Positions 35,506 to 45,855 of a stretch of 59,818 nucleotides of DNA are shown here, piece after piece. This stretch comes from Flavobacterium sp. CF136. GTDB taxonomy: Bacteria > Bacteroidota > Bacteroidia > Flavobacteriales > Flavobacteriaceae. The translations under genes were made by a program, and so were the position numbers. The stretch lies in contig NZ_AKJZ01000002.1 of assembly GCF_000282055.1 (NCBI RefSeq), positions 1 to 59,818 on the forward strand. The letters run 5' to 3'. Every line of letters starts with the position of its first letter. Position 1 is the first letter of the stretch. Below the pieces are notes generated by a model. The model saw only the letters and a list, made by a program, of their open reading frames with translations, did no database searches and had not been told where the DNA came from.

Positions 35506-38049
35506 ATGACAATGAAATTAAAAAGCAAATATGAAAAGGCAATTTATGCTGCGGGTTTATTGTTGTTGTTGTTATATTGTTCGGCAGAAGCAGTTGCGCA
35601 AACAGACGAATTGGTTATCAATGTTAAAGGGAAAGGCGCAGATGTATCATCGTCGATGTACGGAATATTTTTTGAAGAAATTAACCACGCAGGAGACGGA
35701 GGATTGTACGGGGAATTGATAAAGAACAGAAGCTTTGAAGAACTTGAAATGCCTCCCGGATATACAGCAAAGGGCGATCGCTTAATTCCTGTTCAGGTAG
35801 AAAACCATGTTACGGGAAAAATAGTTGACCATTATTCACAGTGGACAACGGAACCTGTGCCCGGCTGGTCTTTGAATGTCGATTCATCTGTAGCCGACAT
35901 GAAACTTACCAAAGAAAATCCGAGGTATGCAACCGCTCCTAATAACCTAAAAATTTCTATTGCTGATGCTTCAAAACCCGTATCACTTATTAATGGGGGA
36001 TATTGGGGTATGGGAATAAGGAAAGATGAAAAATACAACCTTCGGGTAATTATAAAAGCTTCATCAAAACACAAAGTAGAAGTAACTGCAAAACTTTTGT
36101 CGCAGGATGGAACAGAACTGGCAAAGGCGCCTCTGACAGGACTGAAAGCGAATAATAAATGGAATGAATACAACGTCACCTTGCTTGCAAAGGCACATGA
36201 CCCTAAGGCAAAGCTGGCTTTGGAGTTCAAGGGAGAAGGGACTGTTTACCTGGATTACGTTTCTTTGTTTCCGGAAAAAACATTTCATAACAGGGAAAAT
36301 GGATTCCGCAATGATGTAGCAAACATGCTTGCAGGCTTAAAGCCCGGGTTTGTGCGTTGGCCCGGCGGTTGTGTGGTAGAAGGAGCAACCACGCATAACC
36401 GTTTTGAATGGAAAAAAACACTAGGGGATCCCGCCGCCCGTTCCGGCGAATACAGCCTTTGGGGATATCGGAATACTTATGGTTTTGGGTATTATGAGTT
36501 CCTGCAATTCTGCGAAGACACAGGTGCCGGAGGCATGTTTGTCACCAGTGTAGGTATTGGATGCCAGTTCAGAATGGGCGATGCGTGTAGTGAAGAAAAA
36601 ATAGAGTATTACCTTGACGATTGCCTTGACGCAATTGAATACGCCTTAGGTGATAAAAACACCGAATGGGGTGCCAAACGCGCTGCTGCCGGCCATCCAA
36701 AACCTTTCCCGCTTAAGTATGTAGAAATAGGCAATGAAAACTGGGGTGATGAATACGACAAGCGATTCGACATGTTCTACGCGGCGATTAAAAAGAAATA
36801 TCCGCAACTCATATTAATCTCAAATCATGGTACAGGGGGAACCGGTAAAATAGCAAAAACCGATATGATAGATCCTCACTGGTACGTTAGTCCTGATTTT
36901 TTCTTTGAGAATGCTAAACTTTTTGATAATTATTCCAGAGGGAATCATACTGTATATGTAGGGGAATATGCCAGCAATAACGGAGTAGGTACAGGCAACA
37001 TGAATGCGGCTTTATCGGAAGCTGCCTTTTTAACAGGTATGGAGCGAAACAGCGACCTGGTAAAAATGGCTTCTTACGCGCCCCTGATTGAAAACAGCAA
37101 TAAGCGCGACTGGTCTGTAAATCTTATCTGGCTGAACAGCGACCAGGTGATGGGGAGGAGTTCTTATTATGTTCAGAAAATGTTTGCCGAAAATAAACCT
37201 TCTTACAACCTTAAAACCAATGTTACGGAAGGCGCCAGGTCTTCTCAGGATTTCGAGGCAGGAAGCGTTGGTCTTGGTACATATTCAACCCAGGCAGAAT
37301 ATAAAGATATTCGAATTATTCAGGGTAACAAATTAATCAGTTTAGATGTATCAGAATTCAAGGGTAAAAAAGGAAACTGGAATACTGAAAACGGAGTCTT
37401 AATTCAAACCTCATCGGAAACCAATACGCAAGGGATCTTTAACGGGTTCAAAGGAAAGAAGGATTATACCCTCGAATTTAAAGCCCGTAAAACAGGCGGC
37501 AATGAAGGCTTTCTGGTTTACTTTGCGATCTCTGACGAGGGGAAAGGATTTGCGATGAATGTAGGAGGGTGGAATAATACTTCTACCGCTATACAAAAAG
37601 CATCGGGAGAATGGCTTAGTGATGTCATTTCTCAGAAAAATCATAGCATTGAGACAAACAAATGGTATGATATGAAGCTGATCGTAAAATCGGACGAAGT
37701 AATTTTGTACATGGACGGGAAAGAGGTAATCGCTTCCCGGAACACGTCTGCTCCGAAGCAGTTTTATGCGGCAGGTTATGACGAAGCCACAGGGGAAGTA
37801 ATCGTGAAGGTAGTGAACAGTAGTAATCTTCCTTATGGACTGAATATTAAATTAGACGGAGCCACTGGTATAAAAAATACCGGAAAAATTATTTCCATGA
37901 AAGCGAACAACGAAAAAGAAGAAAATTCTTTTGAAAATCCCACGAAAATATTTCCGAAAGAAGAAGTCTATAATTTCCCCGGAAATGAATTTTTATATTC
38001 CTTCGCCCCTTATTCATTCACGATAGTTCGGATAAAAGCGGATAAATAA
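35506..38049 (+). CDS. GH51 alpha-L-arabinofuranosidase, copy 1
   Basis: Secreted enzyme of 847 residues with a signal peptide (about 1-32, AEAVAQT). It starts the mature part with the GH51 hallmark MYGIFFEEINHAGDGGLYGE. A CBM4/9-like insertion covers about 110-250. The barrel has the acid/base Glu411 in EIGNENWGDE and nucleophile Glu487 in VGEYAS. A LamG/DUF1080-like beta-sandwich is inserted at about 615-740 (DYTLEFKARKTGGNEGFLVYF) inside the C-terminal beta region. It removes alpha-L-arabinofuranosyl groups, fitting arabinosylated xyloglucan or arabinoxylan. A paralogue with the same order lies at 49434. Confidence 0.92.
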   Translation: MTMKLKSKYEKAIYAAGLLLLLLYCSAEAVAQTDELVINVKGKGADVSSSMYGIFFEEINHAGDGGLYGELIKNRSFEELEMPPGYTAKGDRLIPVQVENHVTGKIVDHYSQWTTEPVPGWSLNVDSSVADMKLTKENPRYATAPNNLKISIADASKPVSLINGGYWGMGIRKDEKYNLRVIIKASSKHKVEVTAKLLSQDGTELAKAPLTGLKANNKWNEYNVTLLAKAHDPKAKLALEFKGEGTVYLDYVSLFPEKTFHNRENGFRNDVANMLAGLKPGFVRWPGGCVVEGATTHNRFEWKKTLGDPAARSGEYSLWGYRNTYGFGYYEFLQFCEDTGAGGMFVTSVGIGCQFRMGDACSEEKIEYYLDDCLDAIEYALGDKNTEWGAKRAAAGHPKPFPLKYVEIGNENWGDEYDKRFDMFYAAIKKKYPQLILISNHGTGGTGKIAKTDMIDPHWYVSPDFFFENAKLFDNYSRGNHTVYVGEYASNNGVGTGNMNAALSEAAFLTGMERNSDLVKMASYAPLIENSNKRDWSVNLIWLNSDQVMGRSSYYVQKMFAENKPSYNLKTNVTEGARSSQDFEAGSVGLGTYSTQAEYKDIRIIQGNKLISLDVSEFKGKKGNWNTENGVLIQTSSETNTQGIFNGFKGKKDYTLEFKARKTGGNEGFLVYFAISDEGKGFAMNVGGWNNTSTAIQKASGEWLSDVISQKNHSIETNKWYDMKLIVKSDEVILYMDGKEVIASRNTSAPKQFYAAGYDEATGEVIVKVVNSSNLPYGLNIKLDGATGIKNTGKIISMKANNEKEENSFENPTKIFPKEEVYNFPGNEFLYSFAPYSFTIVRIKADK

Positions 38050-38067
38050 AAAAATCATCACTGATGA

Positions 38068-38124
38068 GGATACCATTCCAAAGATCTGGTAAACTGGAAA
38101 ATTCCCCCGCTGCTGATCTTGTAG
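38068..38124 (+). pseudogene. very short GH43-like relic
   Basis: Eighteen codons reading GYHSKDLVNWKIPPLLIL before a stop. YHSKDLVNWK is a blade-one motif common in GH43 enzymes (compare KSTDLVNWKI in the gene at 14481). Nothing else of the gene remains. The piece is short, so chance cannot be excluded. Confidence 0.35.
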
Positions 38125-38223
38125 GTGATAACAATAAGGACAAAGTAATAAAGCTTTTTTTGAGTTCAGATGATTCAGAATTGAACAAAAAAAATAGAAT
38201 AATAATAATATTAAATATTAAAT

Positions 38224-40623
38224 ATGAAAAACTATATACATAATGTAAAAATTTTCTTTTTACACCTTGTTTTGGTATTTAGCCCGGTTTTAACAAACGC
38301 CCAGACATATACATGGAAGAATGCACCCATCGGCGGAGGCGGGTTTGTAACCGGAATCATTACACACCGAGCCTCCGGCGATAGGTATTGCCGCACGGAT
38401 GTGGGCGGAGCCTACCGCTGGGATGCTGCCAACAGTAAATGGATTCAGCTGCTCGATTGGGTTAACGAGTCGGAACGTAATTTTTTTAGCGTGGAAGCTC
38501 TGACAATTGATCCGCAGAATGCCAATAACATTTATATGCTCTGTGGTCTCGATTATTTAGACTCAGGGAAAACAGCTATATTGAAATCTACTGATAAGGG
38601 AAATACCTTCACGGCTATTGATGTTACTTCCAAGTTCAAAGCGCATGGAAACGGGATAGGACGTTCAACTGGGGAGCGCCTTATTGTTGATCCCCACAAC
38701 AGCAATATTTTGTTCTGCGGAACAAGACGGAACGGATTATGGAAAAGCACTGACGGAGGCAATAACTGGAACCTTGCCTGGGGCGGGGTGACCACGACTC
38801 CCAACGATAATGGAATATGCTTTGTCGTTTATGATCCTTCGAGTGCTGTGGTAAACGGGGTTACTCAAACAATGTATATAGGGGTTTCCCGCACAGGTGG
38901 TGGTAACATCTACAAGAGTACAAATGGAGGGGCCAGCTTTACAGACATTTCACCAACCACCAGTTTTATGCCGCATCGGGTTGCATTGCAGGGAACTACC
39001 ATGTATGTTACCTACTCGGATGATACTAATGGAAAGTTATATAAACTAAACACATCTACAGAGGTCTGGACGAACGTCACACCTGTTCAGTCGAGTGATT
39101 ATTCATACGGAGGAGTAAGTATAGATCCTACTAATATTGACAGAATAATCGTTTCTACCTATAACAGATATAATAATTACCAGTTTGGCACTGGTTGGGG
39201 AGACTTTATTTTCTTGTCTACAGATGGAGGGGCGACCTGGACACTTAAGAACGGCAGCAACGCTACCTTCGATAATAATGGCATGGGATGGCATATTGGT
39301 TCATTAAACTTGATGGACTGTATCGAGTTTGACCAGGATAATCTTTCGAAAGTGCGGGTAATTGGCGGAAGAGGAATATATACCTGTTCTGATATTACAG
39401 CTACAAATCCTTTATGGAAATATGATGTCGTAGGACTTGAAGAGACAGCATTCCTTGACGGGATAAGCATTCCGGGGGGGGCATTTATTTCTGCTTTGGG
39501 AGACGAATCAGGCTTTGTGCATGAATCACTGATTTCTCCTCCGTTAACAAAACTTGTGGGTGGTTCTAATAATACTAGCATTGCCTATGCTGCCGACAAC
39601 ACAAACAAAGTAGTAAGAGCTTCAAATGGGGGAAGCGTTATTTACTATTCTGCCGACAAAGGGGCTACATGGATGGCTTCCGCTACTAATATGGGGCCGG
39701 ACGGTAGGGTAGCCATCAGCGCCGATGGAGGAATGATTCTGCATCGTCCAGGTGGTTCCTCAACTACCTACTACACGACCAATAATGGAGGAAGCTGGTC
39801 CGGTTGTTCGGGTGTGTCATCTTCAGATGCCGTTCCTGTGGCCGACCAGGTAAATTCAAATTACTTCTATATCTATAATCCAGCGAACGGGCAGATGCTT
39901 GTGAGTTCCAATAAGGGAGTCAGCTTTTCAGTAGCAGGTACTCCTGGTACCAATACATTTGGGACTTGGGAATTAACAACGCTGATTCGGACGGCTCCTG
40001 GCCTGGAAGGAAATGTTTGGGTGCCCCTTGGCGGCAATGGTTTAAAATATTCTACCGACCATGGAGCGACCTTTACAACGGTTGCCAATGTAACCTACTG
40101 CAAATCCATTGGAATTGGAAAGACCATCTCCGGAGCGAGCTATCCTACTATTTTCATATGGGGAACCGTGTCAGGTGTCACAGGTCTTTTCAGATCAACA
40201 GATCAGGGTGCTACATGGCTCAGAATGAATGATGATGCCCATGAGTTTGGCGGAGCGCCAATGTTGATCGGAGATATGAATGTTGATGGAAGAGTATACA
40301 TGAGTTCTGCAGGAGGAAGAGGCGTAATTTACTGGGAACCTTCTGTTATCTTGTCTAACGATGATATTTCAAAGCATTCAGACTTTTCGATAGACTTTTA
40401 TCCAAATCCATTTGTTAATGGTTTTAAGGTTGAAGCTAAAAAATCGAATGAACCAATTCGTGTCAGCATTTTTGATATGATGGGAAAAAAAGTAGAAGCA
40501 GCAGAATCCTCTGAATCAGGACAATTGTTAATGGGATCTTCATTGAAACCAGGATTATATATAGTGCAGGTTGAAGGAGTAAACTTAAATTTCTCAAAAT
40601 CATTTAAGATTGTTAAAAAATAA
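38224..40623 (+). CDS. GH74 xyloglucanase with T9SS type A sorting domain, copy 1
   Basis: Secreted endo-xyloglucanase of 799 residues. A signal peptide (about 1-26, LTNAQT) is followed by the two seven-bladed propellers of GH74 with BNR-type repeats (LKSTDKGNTF, KSTNGGASF, LSTDGGATW). Asp59 in RTDVGGAYRW is the conserved catalytic Asp of the first propeller, and Asp427 in LGDESGF lies at the position I expect for the second one; that assignment is by motif only. A type IX secretion domain ends the protein (about 720-799, FSIDFYPNPF and SLKPGLYIVQVEG). It would be exported across the outer membrane by T9SS and either released or anchored, cutting xyloglucan chains. Confidence 0.92.
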   Translation: MKNYIHNVKIFFLHLVLVFSPVLTNAQTYTWKNAPIGGGGFVTGIITHRASGDRYCRTDVGGAYRWDAANSKWIQLLDWVNESERNFFSVEALTIDPQNANNIYMLCGLDYLDSGKTAILKSTDKGNTFTAIDVTSKFKAHGNGIGRSTGERLIVDPHNSNILFCGTRRNGLWKSTDGGNNWNLAWGGVTTTPNDNGICFVVYDPSSAVVNGVTQTMYIGVSRTGGGNIYKSTNGGASFTDISPTTSFMPHRVALQGTTMYVTYSDDTNGKLYKLNTSTEVWTNVTPVQSSDYSYGGVSIDPTNIDRIIVSTYNRYNNYQFGTGWGDFIFLSTDGGATWTLKNGSNATFDNNGMGWHIGSLNLMDCIEFDQDNLSKVRVIGGRGIYTCSDITATNPLWKYDVVGLEETAFLDGISIPGGAFISALGDESGFVHESLISPPLTKLVGGSNNTSIAYAADNTNKVVRASNGGSVIYYSADKGATWMASATNMGPDGRVAISADGGMILHRPGGSSTTYYTTNNGGSWSGCSGVSSSDAVPVADQVNSNYFYIYNPANGQMLVSSNKGVSFSVAGTPGTNTFGTWELTTLIRTAPGLEGNVWVPLGGNGLKYSTDHGATFTTVANVTYCKSIGIGKTISGASYPTIFIWGTVSGVTGLFRSTDQGATWLRMNDDAHEFGGAPMLIGDMNVDGRVYMSSAGGRGVIYWEPSVILSNDDISKHSDFSIDFYPNPFVNGFKVEAKKSNEPIRVSIFDMMGKKVEAAESSESGQLLMGSSLKPGLYIVQVEGVNLNFSKSFKIVKK

Positions 40624-40861
40624 ATAATTGTTTTTTGCTAGTAATTTATTTTGGAATAAGTACTGGCTTTAAAATAGTGGCATTTTTTATTATGTTTTTT
40701 CATTTCTATAGTCCAATAGAAATGAATAAATCATTATTTAATTAATCCTAAAAAGAAAAATCGCAGAGGTTAATTTTATCTCAGCAATGGTGTTGAACGA
40801 TTTAACAGGTCTGTTTGTTGAGATTTTGAAAAGAGTATAAATATAAAAGTATAAAAGCCAT

Positions 40862-41143
40862 ATGAAAATTGACCAGTTTATATGGTTTGTATCCTGTTTT
40901 CAAATTTTTTTGACAGCTCAGGAAAGTTATGTATCCCGATTAGGGAGGGTAATAGACCTTGCTGTCGGCAATTTTGCATCAGTCAGGCAATCGTTGCAGC
41001 ACTATAAATCCCGAGTGGTTCCAAAATGCAAGTTTGGGATGTGGGCCGCAGTGCCAACCCGAACAGGAAGATTTGTTTGGGATATTTATAACGAAGGGGA
41101 GAATAAATATTTAAAAATGTTTCTATACTATCTAACCAATTAA
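40862..41143 (+). pseudogene. truncated, diverged copy of the GH29 fucosidase gene
   Basis: A 93-codon frame that parallels the first 85 residues or so of the intact GH29 at 44051: FLTAQESY against FLTAQENY, RQSLQHYK against WQSLQQYK, KCKFGMWA against NAKFGIWA, DIYNEGENKY against RFMYNEGGDQY. The upstream 50 bases are also shared (TATAAATATAAAAGTATAAAAG before both starts, here named by its position 40837-40858). The catalytic barrel is absent and the next GH74 starts ten bases after the stop. The product cannot be an enzyme. Confidence 0.85.
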
Positions 41144-41153
41144 CCATTAAATT

Positions 41154-44000
41154 ATGAAAAACCACTTATGTAATGTAAAAATTTTCTTTTTATACCTTGT
41201 TTTGGTATTTAGTCCGGTTTTAACAAACGCCCAGACTTATGGGGTGAAACACGCATCTCTTGGTGGTGGCGGGTATGTAACAGGCATCATTACCCACCAA
41301 AAATCCCGCGATATCTACTGTCGTACAGACGTGGGCGGCGCTTACCGCTGGGATGCCGCAACCAGTAAATGGGTGCAGTTACTTGACTGGATATCTGAAG
41401 AAGAGAGAAATTTTTCAGGGGTAGAAGCTATGGCACTTGATCCGCAAAACGCCAATACCATTTACATGCTCTGTGGTCTCGATTATTATGACTTTGGGAA
41501 AACAGCGATATTGAAATCTACTGATAAGGGAAATACCTTCACGTCTATTGATGTTACCTCCAAGTTTAAAGCGCATGGAAACGGGAGAGGACGTTCAACC
41601 GGGGAGCGGCTTACTGTTGATCCCAAAAACAGCAACATTTTGTTCTGCGGAACCAGGGCGAACGGATTATGGAAAAGTACCGATGCCGGCGTTACCTGGA
41701 ACCAAGCCTGGAAAGATGTAACCACCACTGCTAATGGGAATGGGATATGTTTTGTTCTCTTTGATCCTTCAGGCAGTGTGGTAAACGGAGTTAGTCAAAC
41801 CATGTATATAGGCGTTTCCCGCACCGGCAGCGCGAATATTTACAAGAGTACCAACGGAGGAGCAACCTTTACCGCCATTTCCGCTACCACGGACTTTATA
41901 CCTAATCGGGCTGCCCTGACAGGTACTACGATGTATGTGACACATGGGGATGAAGACGGTTTAGGCAGACTATACAAGCTCAACACTTCCGCAGGCACCT
42001 GGACAAATGTAACGCCTAACGCGAACAACTATTCCTATGGAGGTGTAAGCGTAGACCCTTCCAATGTTAACCGGGTAGTGGTATCAACCATCGCTAGGTT
42101 TAATAATGATCAGTATGGTACTACCTGGGGCGATTTCATTTATTTATCGACCAATGGAGGCACCGACTGGACACTTACGAACGGCAGCAACAGCACCTAT
42201 AACAATGATGGCATAGGATGGTCAAACGGGCAGTTGCACTGGGCTGGCTCAGCCGAGTTTACACCGGGCAATACGGCGGAGGTACGAGTGGTTTCCGGCA
42301 ATGGACTTTTTACCTGTTCCAATATTAATGCAGCCAGCCCAAGCTGGAAATTTGATGTGAGAGGAATGGAGGAAACCGGCTTAAATGACGGAATCAGCAT
42401 TCCCGGCGGTCCAGTCATTACCGCTTTCGGGGACATAACAGGCTTTGTACATAACGACCTGACCTCTTATCCTGCAAGCACTCATCAGCCAGCCGGCGGA
42501 TCGAACGGAGGCATTGATTATGCCGCAGCCAATACAAGCAAGCTAGTAAGAACAACTAATGGCGATAAGGGTGCGAGTTATGTTTATTATTCTACCAACA
42601 AGGGATCTACATGGACGGCATGTTCCACCACTAAAGGGGTCGCAGGAAAAGTTGCCATCAGCGCGGACGGAGGCACGATACTTCATTGTCCTGTGGGATC
42701 TTCAACCACTTGGCGTACCAATAACAATGGCGACAGCTGGACAAGTGTGGGCGGAGTTGCAATATCGAATACATTCCCTGTAGCTGACCGGGTAAACAGC
42801 AATTACTTTTATATCCATAATCAGTCAAGCGGAGAGATGCTTGTAAGTTCTAACAATGGAGTCAGCTTTTCAGTTGCCGGTAATCCCGGGGCGACAACAA
42901 CGTCATGGGTGCCGACCTTTATTCGTACTGTGCCGGGATATGAAGGGCATATATGGGTGCCTCTGGTTGGCAATGGACTGAAATATTCTACCGACCATGG
43001 AGCGACTTATACTACTGTTTCCAATGTACCTTACTGTACAGCGGTTGGGATAGGAAAGGCAATGGCCGGAGCCAGTTATCCTACTATTTTCATCTGGGGA
43101 ACAGTGGGAGGTATGAAAGGGCTTTTCAGATCTACAGACAAAGGAGCTAACTGGATCCGTGTCAATGATGATGCCCACGAGTTCGGTGGTACCACCCTGA
43201 TATTTGGTGATTTAAATGTTTTCGGAAGGGTATATGTGTGGGGCTTATCGGCACGCGGTTTAATTTACTGGGAGCCTGCAGCACCTTCTGTGACCTATGT
43301 TTCTTTAGCCAACCGGGCTACAGGCTTGCGTATGGATGGAATGGGCAAAACCACAGAAGGCTCCAACTGTGCACAATGGAGTAGTAGCGAAAGTGTTAAC
43401 CAGCAATGGATAATAGAGACGGTTGGAAACTATGTGATGCTGAAAAACCGAGCTACCGGGTTGTATATTGATGGCATGTACAGAACCACAAAGGGCTTCG
43501 CTGCGGGGCAGCACAGTTATAGTGGCACTAATGCACAATATTGGACACGCGAAACTGCTGGAAGCTATGTTAAGTTTAAAAATAAGGAGACCGGATTCTA
43601 TCTCGATGGAATGGGTCTAAAGACCAATGGTGCTGATTTAGGCCAATGGAGCTCGAGTAGCCATAATAACCAGCAGTGGACGATCACTACAGTTGGGAAT
43701 GGACAAACTGCCAAAATGGGTTCGATATCTACAGATGATATTGCAGAGGAGCCAAACTTTTCGATAAATTTTTCTCCAAATCCATTTGTGAATGATTTTA
43801 AGATTGAAGCTACAAAATCGAATGAACCAATTCGTGTCAGCATTTTTGATATGTTGGGGAAAAAAGTAGAAACAGCAGAATCCTCTCTTGAATCAGGGCA
43901 ATTGTTAATGGGGTCTTCATTGAAACCAGGATTATACATAGTGCAGGTTGAAGGTGTAAACTTAAATTTCTCAAAATCATTTAAGATTATTAAAAAATAG
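41154..44000 (+). CDS. GH74 xyloglucanase with ricin-like domain and T9SS sorting domain, copy 2
   Basis: Secreted endo-xyloglucanase of 948 residues, paralogue of the gene at 38224. Signal peptide and propellers align position by position: Asp59 in RTDVGGAYRW and Asp427 in FGDITGF. The extra length is a three-fold repeat domain at about 710-855 (YVSLANRATGLRMDGMG, YVMLKNRATGLYIDGMY, YVKFKNKETGFYLDGMG, each ending in QQW or QYW) of the ricin B/CBM13-like trefoil type, likely a carbohydrate-binding module. The T9SS type A domain (about 865-948) is nearly the same as in copy 1. The second copy may therefore bind polymer or cell walls more tightly. Confidence 0.92.
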   Translation: MKNHLCNVKIFFLYLVLVFSPVLTNAQTYGVKHASLGGGGYVTGIITHQKSRDIYCRTDVGGAYRWDAATSKWVQLLDWISEEERNFSGVEAMALDPQNANTIYMLCGLDYYDFGKTAILKSTDKGNTFTSIDVTSKFKAHGNGRGRSTGERLTVDPKNSNILFCGTRANGLWKSTDAGVTWNQAWKDVTTTANGNGICFVLFDPSGSVVNGVSQTMYIGVSRTGSANIYKSTNGGATFTAISATTDFIPNRAALTGTTMYVTHGDEDGLGRLYKLNTSAGTWTNVTPNANNYSYGGVSVDPSNVNRVVVSTIARFNNDQYGTTWGDFIYLSTNGGTDWTLTNGSNSTYNNDGIGWSNGQLHWAGSAEFTPGNTAEVRVVSGNGLFTCSNINAASPSWKFDVRGMEETGLNDGISIPGGPVITAFGDITGFVHNDLTSYPASTHQPAGGSNGGIDYAAANTSKLVRTTNGDKGASYVYYSTNKGSTWTACSTTKGVAGKVAISADGGTILHCPVGSSTTWRTNNNGDSWTSVGGVAISNTFPVADRVNSNYFYIHNQSSGEMLVSSNNGVSFSVAGNPGATTTSWVPTFIRTVPGYEGHIWVPLVGNGLKYSTDHGATYTTVSNVPYCTAVGIGKAMAGASYPTIFIWGTVGGMKGLFRSTDKGANWIRVNDDAHEFGGTTLIFGDLNVFGRVYVWGLSARGLIYWEPAAPSVTYVSLANRATGLRMDGMGKTTEGSNCAQWSSSESVNQQWIIETVGNYVMLKNRATGLYIDGMYRTTKGFAAGQHSYSGTNAQYWTRETAGSYVKFKNKETGFYLDGMGLKTNGADLGQWSSSSHNNQQWTITTVGNGQTAKMGSISTDDIAEEPNFSINFSPNPFVNDFKIEATKSNEPIRVSIFDMLGKKVETAESSLESGQLLMGSSLKPGLYIVQVEGVNLNFSKSFKIIKK

Positions 44001-44050
44001 ATCTGTTTGTTTGGATTTGAAAAGTATAAATATAAAAGTATAAAAGACAT

Positions 44051-45685
44051 ATGAAAATGGATCGGTTTATAGTGGTTTGTATCTTGTTTTCACATTTTTT
44101 GACAGCTCAGGAAAATTATCCATCCCCAATTAGGGATGGTAATGAACCTGTTGCTGCCGGAAAGTTTGCGCCAACATGGCAATCTTTGCAACAATATAAA
44201 ACTCCGGAATGGTTCCAAAATGCCAAGTTCGGGATATGGGCGCATTGGGGACCTCAATGCCAACCCGAACAAGGAGACTGGTTTGGGAGATTTATGTATA
44301 ACGAAGGCGGCGACCAATATAAATGGTTTGCTGAACATTACGGGCATCCATCCAAAGTTGGATTTAAGGAAGTCATTAAGGATTGGAAAGCAGAAAATTG
44401 GGATCCTGAAAAACTTGTAGCGCTATACAAACGGGCAGGGGCCCAATATTTCTTTGCCATGGCAAATCATCATGACAATCTGGATTTATGGGACAGCAAA
44501 TACCAGGAATGGAACTCCGTACGTGTGGGACCTAAGAAAGATATTATAACCGGTTGGTCAAAAGCAGCCAAAAAATATAATCTTCCGTTCGGGCTTAGTG
44601 TACACGCTTCGCATACATGGACATGGTTCGAGACTTCTCAGCGATCAGATAAAAAAGGATCGCTGGCAGGTGTTTCATACGACGGAAAGCTTACCAAAGC
44701 CGATGGTAAAGGAACATGGTGGGAAGGGCTTGATCCGAAGGAGCTTTATGCCCAAAATCATCCTTTGAGCGAAAAAAGTGACCAAGATATATTTGCTCTT
44801 TGGAATCAGTGGGATTGGAACAATGGCGCATCGATACCTTCGCAGGCTTACTGTGAAAAATTCTATAATCGTACCATAGACCTAATCAACAAATACAATC
44901 CCGATCTGATTTATTTTGATGACAGCGTACTGCCGCTTTACCCGGTAAGCGATGCGGGATTAAAAATTGCGGCTGATTTCTATAACCATAATATGGCAAC
45001 CCACAATAACAAGCTTGAGGCTGTCCTGTTCGGGAAAATGCTGGACGCTGAACAAAAAAAATGTATGGTATGGGATGTAGAAAGAGGTGCGCCGGATAAA
45101 ATCGAAGATTTGCCATGGCAAACCTGTACCTGTATCGGCGACTGGCACTACAGCAAATCAGTTTATGAAAATAATGGGTACAAATCTGCGGCTACAGTAA
45201 TCCACATGTTGGTTGATATTGTTAGTAAAAATGGAAACCTGCTGCTTAATATTCCTGTTAAGGGAGACGGCACGATCGATGATAAGGAGGTTGCAATTCT
45301 TGAAAAAATAGCGACCTGGATGGATATGAACAAAGAAAGCATTTTTGATACACGCCCGTGGAAGCTCTATGGTGAAGGACCAGCTTCAGATGCTGTAAAA
45401 CCTGGTGAATACAAAAGTTTCAATGAAGGAAAAGTAAAGTTGTCGGCTAATGACATCCGCTATAATCAAAAAGGAAAAATTCTTTATGCCACTCTTTTAG
45501 GAGTGCCTTCCAGGAATATCTGCTTAAAATCGCTTGGCAAAAATAAAAATAATTCCAAAATCAAGAATATCCAGATTCTTGGCAGTAAAGAAAAACTTTC
45601 GTGGAAACAATATGCCGATTCACTGGTAATTATAAAACCGAAGATTATCCCGAACGATATTGCAATGGTGCTTAAAATAAAATAA
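44051..45685 (+). CDS. GH29 alpha-L-fucosidase
   Basis: Secreted or periplasmic enzyme of 544 residues with a signal peptide (about 1-19, FLTAQE). The GH29 barrel shows AKFGIWAHWGPQC, YFFAMANHHDNLDLWDS and the probable nucleophile Asp290 in DLIYFDDS. NGNLLLNIPVKGDGTID marks the end of the barrel and a beta domain follows. It removes terminal L-fucose from fucosylated xyloglucan side chains (XXFG-type). It lies 50 bases after the second GH74, and a truncated copy lies behind the first GH74, showing that GH74-GH29 was duplicated as a unit. The mutarotase at 46808 would process the released sugar. Confidence 0.92.
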   Translation: MKMDRFIVVCILFSHFLTAQENYPSPIRDGNEPVAAGKFAPTWQSLQQYKTPEWFQNAKFGIWAHWGPQCQPEQGDWFGRFMYNEGGDQYKWFAEHYGHPSKVGFKEVIKDWKAENWDPEKLVALYKRAGAQYFFAMANHHDNLDLWDSKYQEWNSVRVGPKKDIITGWSKAAKKYNLPFGLSVHASHTWTWFETSQRSDKKGSLAGVSYDGKLTKADGKGTWWEGLDPKELYAQNHPLSEKSDQDIFALWNQWDWNNGASIPSQAYCEKFYNRTIDLINKYNPDLIYFDDSVLPLYPVSDAGLKIAADFYNHNMATHNNKLEAVLFGKMLDAEQKKCMVWDVERGAPDKIEDLPWQTCTCIGDWHYSKSVYENNGYKSAATVIHMLVDIVSKNGNLLLNIPVKGDGTIDDKEVAILEKIATWMDMNKESIFDTRPWKLYGEGPASDAVKPGEYKSFNEGKVKLSANDIRYNQKGKILYATLLGVPSRNICLKSLGKNKNNSKIKNIQILGSKEKLSWKQYADSLVIIKPKIIPNDIAMVLKIK

Positions 45686-45855
45686 AAATAAAGAAAATAT
45701 ATGGACTTATTTTAGTTTAAAAAACGAAAATATTTCAAAGAAATTGTTTTTAATAACTGGAGTTGGATCTATGCTTTATATTATTTGTCCCAGTTTTTTG
45801 AACAAATTATTACCTAATTTCTAATCAATATTTATTAAACTTAAAAACAATTACC

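Noticed and set aside
43598..44050. A 150-residue minus-strand frame covering the end of GH74 copy 2.
   Set aside because: Mirrors the T9SS domain coding strand and reads into the GH29 leader; a frame-shadow, not a gene.
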